Of a stretch of 64,000 nucleotides of DNA, positions 25,950-35,852 are shown in pieces (positions within the stretch are counted from its first letter, which is position 1; the number at the start of each line of letters is the position of its first letter). This stretch comes from Mesorhizobium ventifaucium (GTDB lineage Bacteria > Pseudomonadota > Alphaproteobacteria > Rhizobiales > Rhizobiaceae). The stretch is taken from positions 248,001 to 312,000 of the forward strand of contig NZ_CAKXZS010000012.1 in the NCBI RefSeq assembly GCF_935822925.1. Reading direction: 5' to 3'. The notes beneath the pieces were generated by a model. That model saw only the letters and a list, made by a program, of their open reading frames with translations, did no database searches and was not told the origin of the DNA. A program made the translations under genes and the position numbers.

Positions 25950-26456
25950 CTATTCGGCGGCCTGAAGGTTGACCTTGGCTTCCGCGATCTCGGTAAGCTT
26001 GCGGTCGGTCGCCTGCTCTTCCTTGATGTTGTTGGTCAGGACATTGGCGCAGTCGGTGCGGCCAAGCTGCTTGGCCCAGGCGATCAACGTGCCGTAACGG
26101 GTTATCTCATAGTGCTCCACCGCCTGCGCGGATGCGATCAGGGCGGCGTCGAGGACGTCCTTGTCGTCGATGTCGCCGCTGACTTCATCGGCTTCCTCGA
26201 GAATGCCGTCGATGGCCGGACAGTTGACCGTCTTGGCCTTCACGCCATGCAGTTCGAACACCTTCTCGACCCGCTCGATATGACCTTTGGTCTGGCCGAG
26301 ATGCTTCTCCAGGCCGGCTTTCAGCTGCGGGTCGGTCGCCTTGTCGATCATCTTCGGCAGCGACTTCTCGATTTGTTTCTCGGCGTAATAGATGTCGCGC
26401 AGCGTGTGGACGAAGAGGTCGTCCAGCGTCTTGATGTCTTTCGAAAAGAAACCCAT
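25950..26456 (-). CDS. YciE-like ferritin-fold protein (DUF892)
   Basis: A 168-residue DUF892 protein. It starts with SKDIKTLDDLFVHTLRDIYYAEKQI, the family signature that includes the first helix and its metal-ligand Glu. Later helices carry KGHIERVEKVFE and AVEHYEITRYGTLIAWAKQL. The fold is a four-helix bundle with a di-metal site, and genes of this type respond to general stress in enterobacteria. A PRE-CYS-like variable loop holds NCPAIDGILEEA. It stands alone, 38 bp from the ligD decay zone. Confidence 0.9.
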   Translation of the reverse strand: MGFFSKDIKTLDDLFVHTLRDIYYAEKQIEKSLPKMIDKATDPQLKAGLEKHLGQTKGHIERVEKVFELHGVKAKTVNCPAIDGILEEADEVSGDIDDKDVLDAALIASAQAVEHYEITRYGTLIAWAKQLGRTDCANVLTNNIKEEQATDRKLTEIAEAKVNLQAAE

Positions 26457-26870
26457 GGCTTTGCCTTTCCATTGTTCTTGCTGTGTTGGGGGTTCCGGCG
26501 GCGGTTCCGCTCGGAGCCGCTGGGCGGGTGGTCCCGGCCCTCAGCGTCAACGTGCTTCTATCGGACGGGTTCCTGGCTTTCCCGAATAAGCAGGGAAATT
26601 TGACCAAGCACGGAAATTTCGCGGAACCGGCAAAATTGAAACACAAGCGCGTCGGAGCGACATCCAAACGAAACATATGTGATGCAAAAGTCACACTAGC
26701 CGGAATGCCGACGAACTGCATGGAAAGACCCCGAATCAGCCGCATTCCAGCCACGAACCAAGGCCTTTTTGACCAAAGATTAACATCGTGTTCACCGAGT
26801 ATTCACGCCTCGACGCTATGATCCCACGAAATCGGAAGGGACATCCGAAATCGGGACAGGGACAGGGAAA
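26457..26870. other. Long intergenic region, AT-richer than its surroundings
   Basis: About 410 bp between the YciE-like gene and a short ORF. The part from 26590 to 26820 is notably AT-richer and contains direct repetition of ACGGAAATTT / AGGGAAATTT (near 26590-26620). I see no credible gene. It should hold the promoters of the divergent neighbours. Confidence 0.4.
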
Positions 26871-27017
26871 ATGAACTTCTTGACGCGCCTCATCGGCTAC
26901 GCTGCCGCCATCCGCGAATTCGTCGCGCCGACCTATCGGCCGGAGCGCTATTACATGCGCGGCCCAGGCCCCGCTTGCGCACGCCGCGGCCACACGCTCG
27001 GCATCAGCGCGCACTGA
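26871..27017 (+). CDS. Possible 48-residue small protein
   Basis: A short frame MNFLTRLIGYAAAIREF to LGISAH, preceded at a good distance by the purine-rich stretch GGGACAGGGACAGGGAAA. The N-terminus is hydrophobic and amphipathic, the rest basic (RPERYYMRG, CARRGHTLG). No family is recognised. The ribosome site and AT-rich upstream region support it; the short length and lack of homology knowledge argue for caution. A 266-bp stretch after it to 27283 shows nothing that I can name. Confidence 0.42.
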   Translation: MNFLTRLIGYAAAIREFVAPTYRPERYYMRGPGPACARRGHTLGISAH

Positions 27018-27283
27018 TGACGACCATGGAAAGCCGTCACGACAGCCGGATATGCAGGCCGGCCGCCGATCACCGTGGGACCACCTATCGCACGGAACGT
27101 CCTGGGCTCGCCGACAGGCGTGCGACAACACCAAGGTTCTGAGATTCTAGGGGCTTCGAGATTCTGGGGCTTCGATCTCGCCGCCGGCGAGCTTAGCTAG
27201 TGTCGTTTGACACCAAGCAGCCGGGACTCGCGTGACCGCCCAGTGGCTGCGAGATCCCTTCCGCCGAGTTGGCCTCCGAAAAT

Positions 27284-27736
27284 CTAGAGCGGGATTGCGG
27301 TCGTCTCCTTGGCGGTTCGAATTACAAACATGGTGTAGTACCGCGCAACATTCGTCCGATCTCGGAACAACCGCTCGCACAAAGTGTCAAACTCGTCCAT
27401 ATCCATCAGGCGCAGCATAAGGACAGCGTCGGTCGAGCCGCTTACACTGTAGGCCTGGATCACCGCTGGTTCCATGACGGCAAGCTCGAGGAAGCGGCGC
27501 ATGTGTTGCTCGCCGTGGCGCTCCAGCTCGACCGTGACGATAGCCTTCATCCCCCTGCCGGCCTTGGCTGGATTAAGTAGCGCGACAACGCGGTCGATGA
27601 CACCGGCTGACTTAAGCCGCCGTATACGGCGCAAGCAGCTGGACGGCGAAAGCCCGACCTCCGCCGCCAGGTCGGCATTGGTTCGCGAAGCGTCTTCTTG
27701 CAAAAGCTTGAGAAGCTTGCTGTCGACCCGTTCCAT
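27284..27736 (-). CDS. Lrp/AsnC-family transcriptional regulator
   Basis: A 150-residue feast/famine regulator. The N-terminal helix-turn-helix spans about residues 5-45 (LLKLLQEDASRTNADLAAE, then VGLSPSSCLRRIRRLKSAG). A RAM/ligand domain follows (AIVTVELERHGEQHMRRFLE, QAYSVSGSTDAVLMLRL). The start at MERVDSKLL (27736) fits the family; further upstream the frame runs into the intergenic palindrome. It is divergent from the membrane protein at 27855, its likely target. Confidence 0.92.
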   Translation of the reverse strand: MERVDSKLLKLLQEDASRTNADLAAEVGLSPSSCLRRIRRLKSAGVIDRVVALLNPAKAGRGMKAIVTVELERHGEQHMRRFLELAVMEPAVIQAYSVSGSTDAVLMLRLMDMDEFDTLCERLFRDRTNVARYYTMFVIRTAKETTAIPL

Positions 27737-27764
27737 TCCGGTCCTCCGTTGTCGCCTACCGGCT

Positions 27765-27779
27765 TGCAATATTATTGCA
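27765..27779. promoter_or_regulatory. Probable Lrp/AsnC operator
   Basis: The perfect 15-bp palindrome TGCAATATTATTGCA lies between the divergent Lrp gene (start 27736) and the membrane protein (start 27855). Its length and AT-rich centre match the 15-mer symmetric sites used by Lrp-family proteins. Autoregulation and control of the membrane protein are inferred. Confidence 0.65.
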
Positions 27780-27854
27780 CAAGACCGCAAATTTTGACCA
27801 CAAATGCGAACCGTCTCACGGTAGTCATTTGGCGTCAATCACGGAGACATCGCC

Positions 27855-28850
27855 ATGGCAGTGCAGGCCGCCCTCTATCGGAAGACGCTGGAATCGCTTG
27901 AGATCTATTGGGAATTGGTTCGCATCATCGTTCCGGTCACGATAGTCACACAGATCCTGCAGGATCTTGGTGTCATCCGGGCGATCTCTCCGTTCTTCGC
28001 GCCTCTCATGACGCTGGTTGGACTGCCGCCCGAGCTCGCCCTTGCCTGGCTGACAGGATTGCTGGTGGGAATTTGGGGCGCGGCGGTGATCGTGTTCACG
28101 CTGGCCCCGGTTTCAACGCTGAGCACTGCCGACATGACCGTTCTTTCAACCCTTTTGCTATTTGCGCATGCCATTCCGATTGAACAACGCATCATTCAGA
28201 AGGTTGGACCAAGCTTCGTGATCACTGCGGCGCTTCGTATTGGCGGTGGATTGATCCTTGCCATGCTCCTGCACCAGATATTCGCAGCAACCGGATGGCT
28301 ATCCGAGCCGCTGAAGCCGGCGTGGATACCAATGGGCGAAGGCACTGATTGGAGCAGTTTTTTTCTAAGCATGCTCAAAACCCTGACAACCATGCTCGTC
28401 ATTCTCCTCGCACTAAGCTGGCTGATCGAGCTACTCAAGATGGCGGGCATCCTGGGTTGGCTGAACAAGGGGCTTGCACCGCTCTTTCGTCTTGCCGGCA
28501 TCCAGTCACAAGCGATACCGTTCACTGGGGTCGGTCTGCTTCTTGGAATTTCCTATGGCGCGGGACTGCTGATCCGCGAGGCGCGCACGACCAGCGTAGA
28601 GCCGCGCCAGATCTTCCTCGCTTGCGTGTTTATGGGCTTTGCCCACAGTCTCATAGAGGACACACTGGTTGTCATCGCTCTGGGTGCAGACTTCACCAGT
28701 GTGTTTTTCGTTCGCCTGATCTTTGCCGTGCTCGCAACCGCGTTGATCGCCCGGGCAATCAGTTCGGCTTCCGACATTCTGTTTTTCAAAGCATTCTTCC
28801 GCAAGGAGGAACGTCGGCTTGCTCAGTCGGAATCCGGGTTTGGCGGGTAA
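27855..28850 (+). CDS. Nucleoside-recognition (Gate) domain membrane protein
   Basis: A 331-residue inner-membrane protein with about eight helices in two similar halves. Each half has Gate-type (nucleoside recognition) features such as [18 protein letters not shown] and the pattern [19 protein letters not shown] near residue 260. The family includes YjiH-like and spore-maturation-type proteins and nucleoside transporters; the real substrate is unknown. An adjacent Lrp-type regulator suggests a link to an amino acid or other small metabolite, by inference only. Confidence 0.8.
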   Translation: MAVQAALYRKTLESLEIYWELVRIIVPVTIVTQILQDLGVIRAISPFFAPLMTLVGLPPELALAWLTGLLVGIWGAAVIVFTLAPVSTLSTADMTVLSTLLLFAHAIPIEQRIIQKVGPSFVITAALRIGGGLILAMLLHQIFAATGWLSEPLKPAWIPMGEGTDWSSFFLSMLKTLTTMLVILLALSWLIELLKMAGILGWLNKGLAPLFRLAGIQSQAIPFTGVGLLLGISYGAGLLIREARTTSVEPRQIFLACVFMGFAHSLIEDTLVVIALGADFTSVFFVRLIFAVLATALIARAISSASDILFFKAFFRKEERRLAQSESGFGG

Positions 28851-28950
28851 CGATGGAGCGTCTTCGGCCCGCGGGATGTGGTGTGCCCGGCACTCGACAT
28901 CCGACAAAGCCCTGGAGGATGAGGTCCCGCACCCCCTTGCCGATCGTCCG

Positions 28951-29328
28951 CTACCGCGGCTGGCTCGAACCTTCGCACGGCTCCAGCACGGTCGTGTCGC
29001 CTGCCGCATTGCCCAGTTCGCGGCAGCCCTGAACCGTGCACAGCGTCCAGCCTTCATCCGTCGCGCCAGAGGCCGCGAGCACGAGGCGCCGCTGCGGCGC
29101 CATCTTGGGTTTATAGACCCACCAACCGTCCCGCAGCACCGAGCCTTCCGGCGGTTCCATGCCGGCGCCCGAGCCCTTGATCCGTGCCTCGGCGACCTGC
29201 AAGCCGGAAGGCGTCACCTTCCAGTTCTCCTGCCAATGCGTCTTTTCCACCGAATGCGTCCAGGCGAGCGTGAAGGCGGCCACCGTGAGCGTCACCGTCT
29301 TGCCGGCGGCGATGATACAGAGGCTCAT
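28951..29328 (-). CDS. DUF1850 protein, partner of TRAP permease
   Basis: A 125-residue protein starting at MSLCIIAAGKTVTLTV, with an N-terminal hydrophobic signal or anchor. The DUF1850 core follows: FTLAWTHSVEKTHWQENW, then LQVAEARIKGSGAGMEPPEG and RDGWWVYKP. DUF1850 genes are regularly found after fused TRAP permeases of the TAXI type. The ATG overlaps the permease stop (ATGA). The protein is probably periplasmic; its function is unknown. Confidence 0.85.
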   Translation of the reverse strand: MSLCIIAAGKTVTLTVAAFTLAWTHSVEKTHWQENWKVTPSGLQVAEARIKGSGAGMEPPEGSVLRDGWWVYKPKMAPQRRLVLAASGATDEGWTLCTVQGCRELGNAAGDTTVLEPCEGSSQPR

Positions 29329-31421
29329 GCGGTGGCTTGCCGCGCCCGCCAGCAGTGCCAGCCGATCCAGGCGACAGAGAGCGCCCAGCCGGCTTCGTCG
29401 GTGACAGGCAGTGCGGCTACCAGCAACACGCCGGCGGCGAAGGCGACGAGACGTTCCCACCAGGCCATGCGCCGGGCGAGGAACCCGACGGCGGCTGCGC
29501 CCCACAGGGCAATGCCCATGCAGGCCTTGGCGACGATATAGGCGACCTCGACGGGATAGCCGAACTGAGCGGCGATCGGGCCAGGATCCTGCAGCATCAG
29601 CGCCGGGGTATAGACCGCCATGAACGGCACGACAAAGCCGGCGACGGCAAGCTTGGTGGCCTGGATGCCGATCCTGAGGCCGCTTTCCTTGGCCATCGGC
29701 GCGGCGGCGAAGGCGGCCAGCGCCACCGGCGGAGTGAGGTCGGCCATGATGCCGAAATAGAAGACGAACATATGGCTGACCACCAGCGGCACGCCGAGTG
29801 ACAGCAGTGCCGGCCCGGCCAGCGACGAGGTTATGATGTAGTTGGGGATCGTCGGTATGCCCATGCCGAGCACCAGGCAGGTGAGCATGGTCAGCACCAG
29901 CGACAGGAACAGATTGTTTTCGCCGATTGAGATGATCCAGCCGATGAAGGTGGAGGCGATGCCGGTGAGCGTCAAAGTGCCGATGACGACGCCGACGATG
30001 GCGCAGGCGATGCCGACCGGCAACGCGTTCTTTGCGCCCTCGGCAAGCGAATCTATGCATATCTGCAGCGTCTCGCGTCCGCCCCTGAAGGTGACGCAGG
30101 CGATGACGAGCCCGGCGATGACAAAACTGAGGATGTTGACGCCGAACCTCATGAAGGAGGCTGCGGCAAGCCCTAGCGCCAGCCAGAAGACGATGCGGAA
30201 GGCAAGCGGCCCGATCAACGCCGCCAGCGGCGTGCCGAGGATGAGCACGATGGTCAGCGCCAGCCCCATGGTGCCGGCGAAGATCGGCGTATAGCCGGCA
30301 AACAGCAGATAGATGAGCGCGGCCAGCGGCAGCACCAGCGGCCAATGTCTTCTCACCGCGTGCCACGGATTGGGCAGGTCAGCCTTGGCCATGCCCTGCA
30401 GGCCGGCCTTGCCGGCTTCCAGGTAGACCTGCCAGAAGCAGGCGCCGAAATAGAGCAGCGCCGGGATGATCGCTGCCTTGACCACCTCGGCATAGGGAAT
30501 GTTCAGCGTCTCGGCCATGATGAAGGCGACCGCGCCCATCACCGGCGGCATGATCTGGCCGCCCATCGAAGAGGTCGCCTCGACCGCGCCGGCGAAAGCC
30601 GAACGGAAGCCGAAGCGCTTCATCAGCGGGATGGTGAACTGGCCGCTGGCCACCACATTGGCGACGCCGGAGCCGGAAATGGTGCCCATCAGCGCCGAAG
30701 ATAGAACGCAGACCTGGGCCGGGCCGCCGCGCCACGTGCCGACCAGGCCAAGCGCGAAATCGTTGAACAGTGCGATCATGCCGGCGCGTTCGAGAAAGGC
30801 GGCGAAGACGACGAAGATGAAGATATAGGCGGCCGAGACGTAGACCGGCGTGCCGTAGATGCCTTCGGTGCCAAAGGCGAAGGTGTCGATGAGCTGTGTG
30901 AAATCATAGCCGCGATGGATGAAGGGCGGCGGCAGGTGATTGCCGAAGAAAGCGTAGGCGAGAAAGATCAGGGCGATCAGGGCAAGCGGCAGCCCCATCA
31001 GCCGCCGCGCGGCCTCGAAGACCAGAACGACCAGCACCGTGCCGATGATCAGGTCCGGCGTGGTAAGGAAGCCGGAGCGCCGGATGAGGTCGGCATAGAA
31101 CACCCAATTGTAGAGGCCGGTGGCAAAGCCGACCAGGCCGAGCGTCCAGAACGCTGCTTTGGCCGGTATGCTTGTGGCGCGCAGGTTGGCGACCAGGCCG
31201 AAGCCGAGCAGCAGCAAGAAGCCAACATGCATGGCGCGCACCACCTGGCTCGGCAAGCTGCCATAGGCGGCGATGTAGATCTGGAAGACGGAGAAGGCGA
31301 TGGCGATGAGAAAGGCGGCCGTGCCGGCGATGCCTTCGCCGAAACCCGGCGGCAGGCCTTCGACCGGGGCTTCGGCGGTTGGGGAAAGAACGGTCGGGGT
31401 TTCGGGATGGGCGTCGGTCAT
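29325..31421 (-). CDS. TRAP transporter fused permease (4TM/12TM), TAXI type
   Basis: A 698-residue fused DctQ-DctM-like permease. A small N-terminal membrane unit is followed by the large DctM unit with TRAP landmarks MGTISGSGVANVVASGQFT, SSMGGQIMPPVMGAVAFIM and LGMGIPTIPNYIITSSLAGP. TRAP systems drive uptake with an ion gradient rather than ATP. I start at MTDAHPETPT (31421), since the upstream frame lies in an intergenic repeat. With the TAXI binding protein at 31597 and the DUF1850 gene it forms one uptake operon. The substrate is unknown; dicarboxylate or glutamate has been proposed for relatives. Confidence 0.93.
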   Translation of the reverse strand: MTDAHPETPTVLSPTAEAPVEGLPPGFGEGIAGTAAFLIAIAFSVFQIYIAAYGSLPSQVVRAMHVGFLLLLGFGLVANLRATSIPAKAAFWTLGLVGFATGLYNWVFYADLIRRSGFLTTPDLIIGTVLVVLVFEAARRLMGLPLALIALIFLAYAFFGNHLPPPFIHRGYDFTQLIDTFAFGTEGIYGTPVYVSAAYIFIFVVFAAFLERAGMIALFNDFALGLVGTWRGGPAQVCVLSSALMGTISGSGVANVVASGQFTIPLMKRFGFRSAFAGAVEATSSMGGQIMPPVMGAVAFIMAETLNIPYAEVVKAAIIPALLYFGACFWQVYLEAGKAGLQGMAKADLPNPWHAVRRHWPLVLPLAALIYLLFAGYTPIFAGTMGLALTIVLILGTPLAALIGPLAFRIVFWLALGLAAASFMRFGVNILSFVIAGLVIACVTFRGGRETLQICIDSLAEGAKNALPVGIACAIVGVVIGTLTLTGIASTFIGWIISIGENNLFLSLVLTMLTCLVLGMGIPTIPNYIITSSLAGPALLSLGVPLVVSHMFVFYFGIMADLTPPVALAAFAAAPMAKESGLRIGIQATKLAVAGFVVPFMAVYTPALMLQDPGPIAAQFGYPVEVAYIVAKACMGIALWGAAAVGFLARRMAWWERLVAFAAGVLLVAALPVTDEAGWALSVAWIGWHCWRARQATA

Positions 31422-31450
31422 TGGCGGGTTCCTGGCGGGGCGCCCCTCCG

Positions 31451-31585
31451 CCTCGAGGGGAGGGTGGACAGCCGCCGAAGGCGGATGGACGGGTGGGGTA
31501 ACCTCAACTGCCTCGGCCTTTGCCTGAATATGGAGCGCGTCGCCGAGGACCCCTCCCGACCCTACGGGCCACCCTCCCCTCAAGG
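31451..31585. repeat. Intergenic inverted-repeat element
   Basis: CCTCGAGGGGAGGGTGG (31451-31467) and CCACCCTCCCCTCAAGG (31569-31585) pair with one mismatch over 17 bp. The element lies between the TAXI binding-protein gene and the TRAP permease gene. As a strong hairpin inside an operon it could lower permease expression relative to the binding protein; that is inference. Confidence 0.65.
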
Positions 31586-31596
31586 GGGGAGCGGCC

Positions 31597-32556
31597 CTAC
31601 TTCACCAACCCCTTTTCCTTGTAATACCGCTCGGCGCCAGGATGCAGCGGCACCGGCATGCCGTCGAGCGCCTTGGCCATGTCGATCGCCTTGGCGGCGG
31701 CGTGGGCAGCAGTGAGCTGGTCGAGATTTTCGAACAGCAGCTTGGTCATCTGATAGCCTGTCTCGTCGGAGACGTCGGCGTGGGTGATGAGGAAATTGCC
31801 GACGGCGGCGGTCGCAACGTCCTCGGTCTGGCCTTCATAGGTGCCCTTGGGAATGGTCACCGAAAGATAGGGCGAGCCGATCTTGGCGACGTCCTGCGCC
31901 GGTACGGCGACGACGTTGATCGGCACCGACGTGGCAAGGTCGCGGATCGAGGCGACGCCGAGGCCGGCCGATTGCAGCGTGGCGTCGAGCTGGCGGTTCT
32001 TGATCAGTTCGACCGATTCGGCGAAGGGCAGATACTCGACCCGTCCAAGATCCTCATATTTCAGCCCGGCGGCGGCGAAGATGGCGCGGGCGTTGAGCTC
32101 GGTGCCGGAAGCCGGCGCGCCGACCGACAGGCTCTTGCCCTTGAGGTCGGCAAGCGTCTTGATGCCGGACTCCTTGCTGGCAACGATCTGGATATAGTTG
32201 GGATAGATGGCGGCTATGCCGCGCAGCTTGTCGAGCTTGCCCGGGAAGCCGGCTTCGGTGTTGCCCTCGGCGGCCAGTTTGACGGCATCGCCGAGCGCGA
32301 AGGCGATCTCGCCCTTGCCCTGCTGCAACAAATTTAGGTTCTCGACCGAAGCCTTCGTCGCCTGCACCTGGGTGCGGGCGCCCTCAATGCCCTTGCCGTA
32401 GATTTCCGACAGTGCGACGCCGAGCGGATAATAGACGCCCGAGGTGCCGCCGGTCAGCACGTTGATGAATTCCTGCGCCTTGGCCGACGCCGCGCCAAGG
32501 CCCAGCGACAGCGCCAGCGCACCGGCGGCAATAAACTTCGTCCTGAAATTATGCAT
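31597..32556 (-). CDS. TAXI-family TRAP solute-binding protein
   Basis: A 319-residue periplasmic binding protein. The signal peptide (residues 1 to about 27) ends in AKAQ. The mature start INVLTGGTSGVYYPLGVALSE is the diagnostic TAXI motif, followed by AKASVENLNLLQQGKGEIAF and the C-terminal LHPGAERYYKEKGL. The start at MHNFRTKF (32556) is preceded by AGGGAGGAGATC. It delivers substrate to the 29325-31421 permease and is the first gene of the operon. Confidence 0.93.
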   Translation of the reverse strand: MHNFRTKFIAAGALALSLGLGAASAKAQEFINVLTGGTSGVYYPLGVALSEIYGKGIEGARTQVQATKASVENLNLLQQGKGEIAFALGDAVKLAAEGNTEAGFPGKLDKLRGIAAIYPNYIQIVASKESGIKTLADLKGKSLSVGAPASGTELNARAIFAAAGLKYEDLGRVEYLPFAESVELIKNRQLDATLQSAGLGVASIRDLATSVPINVVAVPAQDVAKIGSPYLSVTIPKGTYEGQTEDVATAAVGNFLITHADVSDETGYQMTKLLFENLDQLTAAHAAAKAIDMAKALDGMPVPLHPGAERYYKEKGLVK

Positions 32557-32797
32557 GTGATCTCCTCCCTGAAATATCTGCCACCGCACGACCCAAGGCG
32601 AGTTTAGACAGCGGGCAGGAAATGCCAACCCGCAATTGCGCCGATTAGACCAACGGTCGACGCCGCTGGACATGCAGGCTTGCGCGAGATGCCATCCGAG
32701 CCGAAAGATTTTTGCAGCGCCTGTCGAAATCGGGCGAGGACGCGCGACTTTGGATCGGCCGGCAACGACGCGGCCTTCGAAACCACGGGAGAAGACC

Positions 32798-33166
32798 ATG
32801 CGATACATGCTTTTGATCTACAATGACGAAGCCGCAATGGCGAATGCGCCGCGCGTGAGCACCGAGCAGACCCTCGCGGCCTACGGCGCTTATACCGAAG
32901 CGTTGAAGAAATCCGGCGCATGGCTGGCCGGCGACCGGCTGCGCCCGACCCAGGCGGCCACCTCTGTGCGGATGGCCAACGGCAAGACCAACGTGCTCGA
33001 CGGCCCGTATGCCGACACCAAGGAGCAACTTGCCGGTTTCTACATGATCGAGGCGACGGACATCGACACGGCCATCGAATGGGCTGCGCGCTGTCCGGCA
33101 GCCAGCACCGGCACGGTCGAGGTGCGACCGATCTGGGAAATGACGGAGTACTTATCTGAGAAATGA
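32798..33166 (+). CDS. YCII-related domain protein
   Basis: A 122-residue YCII/DGPF protein: MRYMLLIYNDEAAMAN at the start, GAWLAGDRLRPTQAATSV, the family DGPYADTKEQLAGFYMIEA, and a C-terminal VEVRPIWEM. YCII proteins form dimeric ferredoxin-like folds; the function is unclear, though genes are very often paired with SigJ-like ECF sigma factors, as here. It starts at the ATG (32798), 8 bp after AGAAGAC. The sigma gene begins 7 bp after its stop. Confidence 0.9.
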   Translation: MRYMLLIYNDEAAMANAPRVSTEQTLAAYGAYTEALKKSGAWLAGDRLRPTQAATSVRMANGKTNVLDGPYADTKEQLAGFYMIEATDIDTAIEWAARCPAASTGTVEVRPIWEMTEYLSEK

Positions 33167-33173
33167 CCATGTG

Positions 33174-34424
33174 ATGGACAGTCGCCCGGAGATCGCGCGG
33201 GCGGCGGCGGAAGCGGCCGCCCGGCAAAGCTACGGCAAGCTGATCGCCTACCTCGCATCGCGCATGCGTGACGTGGCCGGCGCCGAGGACGCGCTGGCCG
33301 ACGCCTTTGCGGCGGCGCTGGAGCGCTGGCCGCAAACCGGCGTGCCCGAGAAGCCGGAAGCCTGGCTGCTGGCGGTGGCGCGCCGACGCCGCGTCGACGC
33401 GATCCGGCGGCGGCTGACCAGCGAGACGGGCCGCGACCATCTCAGGCTGATCGCCGAGGAGATCGAGGCACGCATGGCCGACGAAGACCTGCCCGACGAG
33501 CGGCTGCGGCTGATGTTTGCCTGCGCCCATCCGGCGATCGAGGCCGGCGTGCGCGCGCCGCTGATCCTGCAGACCATTCTGGGCTTCGACGCGGCGACGA
33601 TCGCCTCGGCCTTCCTGGTGTCGCCGGCAACGATGGGTCAGCGCCTGGTGCGCGCCAAAAGCCGCATCCGCGAGACCGGCATTCCGTTCCGGGTGCCGGA
33701 GCGGGCAGAGGTTGGTGAGCGGCTGGATGCGGTGCTGGAAGCGATCTACGCCGCGTTCGCCGAAGGCTGGGCCGACCCGGACGGCACCGAAACCCGGCGC
33801 CGCAATCTGGCGACCGAAGGCATCTGGCTCGGCCGGCTGGTGGCGTCGCTTATGCCGGATGAGCCGGAAGCGCTCGGCCTGCTGGCGCTGATGCTGTTTG
33901 CCGAGGCGCGGCGTGCGGCGCGGCGCAACGCCGCCGGAGACTATGTGCCATTGGCCGAACAGGAGCTTGCGCTGTGGGACGGCGCCTTGATCGACGAAGC
34001 GGAGACCCTGCTCAGGCGCGCCGCGACCAAGGGCGTCGTCGGCCGCTATCAGCTCGAGGCAGCCGTGCAATCCGCCCACACGACGCGGCGGCTGACCGGG
34101 CGGACCGACTGGGCAGCGATCAGGCATCTTTACGACGCGCTGTCGGTGATTGCCGCCTCGCCTGTCGTGTCGATCAACCGCGCGGTGGCCATTGCCGAGG
34201 CCGACGGCGCGGCGGCGGGATTGAGCGCACTTGACCGACTTGGCGACGACAAGCGGCTGCATGATTATCAGCCTTATTGGGCCGCCCGCGCTGGCCTCCT
34301 GGCCAGGCTCGGCAAAACTCGGGAAGCGGCCGCAGCCTATGACCGGGCGATCGGCCTCGAACGTGATCCTGCCGTGCGCCGGTTCCTGCAGGAACGGCGG
34401 GCGGGGCTCGCAGCCGAAGAATGA
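33174..34424 (+). CDS. ECF sigma factor with C-terminal extension (SigJ/DUF6596 type)
   Basis: A 416-residue RNA polymerase sigma factor of the ECF class coupled to YCII proteins. Residues about 5-75 hold region 2 (YGKLIAYLASRMRDVAGAED, ALADAFAAALERWP). Residues about 115-170 hold region 4 (PLILQTILGFDAATIASAFL). A long helical C-terminal extension (YQLEAAVQSAHTTRRLTGRT) replaces a separate anti-sigma factor. The GTG at 33171 is directly followed by the ATG at 33174, so the start is uncertain by one codon. It forms a two-gene unit with the YCII gene. Confidence 0.9.
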   Translation: MDSRPEIARAAAEAAARQSYGKLIAYLASRMRDVAGAEDALADAFAAALERWPQTGVPEKPEAWLLAVARRRRVDAIRRRLTSETGRDHLRLIAEEIEARMADEDLPDERLRLMFACAHPAIEAGVRAPLILQTILGFDAATIASAFLVSPATMGQRLVRAKSRIRETGIPFRVPERAEVGERLDAVLEAIYAAFAEGWADPDGTETRRRNLATEGIWLGRLVASLMPDEPEALGLLALMLFAEARRAARRNAAGDYVPLAEQELALWDGALIDEAETLLRRAATKGVVGRYQLEAAVQSAHTTRRLTGRTDWAAIRHLYDALSVIAASPVVSINRAVAIAEADGAAAGLSALDRLGDDKRLHDYQPYWAARAGLLARLGKTREAAAAYDRAIGLERDPAVRRFLQERRAGLAAEE

Positions 34425-34484
34425 GGTCCGGGAAAGGCCGGGCGTCAGACATGATCCGATGTTTGGGATTTACGGCCGAGCGCT

Positions 34485-34656
34485 GGCGCCGCCCCTCATT
34501 GCCCTGCCGGGCATTTCTCTCGTAAACGGGGAGAAAGAGACTGGTCGCGGTGTCGGTCTTTTTTCTGCAACGTTGGCGATTGGCGAAGCCGTCAATGAGA
34601 GCTCCCCTCGCCCCGTTACGGGGAGAGTATGCCGGCAGGCAGGTGAGGGGCAGCGC
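34485..34656. repeat. Dispersed intergenic repeat, copy A
   Basis: It starts GGCGCCGCCCCTCATTGCCC and ends AGGTGAGGGGCAGCG, with the two ends imperfectly inverted (CCCCTCA.../...TGAGGGG) and inner arms around CGGGGAGA. A second copy in the same orientation lies at 50639-50820, with the same outer segments and a variable middle. It fills the gap between the sigma-factor gene and cysK. Confidence 0.75.
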
Positions 34657-34731
34657 CGGCTTCGACAATCAGCGGGCGATACGGAAGCGCAGGAAACCGC
34701 AACCGCAGGCCGGCACAAATATCAATATGCC

Positions 34732-35712
<981 letters not shown>

Positions 35713-35744
35713 TGGTTTCGCTCCCCAGAGGTCAGATGGGCAAG

Positions 35745-35786
35745 AGTCAGGCAGTTAGTGAGTCAGGCAGTTAGTGACTCAGGCAG
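35745..35786. repeat. 16-bp tandem repeat in the cysK leader
   Basis: The unit AGTCAGGCAGTTAGTG occurs twice exactly (35745-35760, 35761-35776) and a third time in part (ACTCAGGCAG, 35777-35786). It lies 33 bp upstream of the cysK start codon, so a change in copy number could alter the distance from promoter to gene. Confidence 0.75.
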
Positions 35787-35852
35787 GATAAAGCCTTCGG
35801 CCGCGCAAGCTAGTCTGCCGTTTGAAAATATCCGATGGGTCGCATGCTGAAT

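Noticed and set aside
28951..30366. Long upstream extension of the DUF1850 frame through the TRAP permease gene
   Set aside because: Only the last 125 residues look like a real protein; the start at 29328 overlaps the permease stop as expected for an operon.
32604..34262. Open minus-strand frame of 552 codons opposite the YCII and sigma-factor genes
   Set aside because: The plus-strand genes carry complete family motifs; the minus product shows no recognisable domain.
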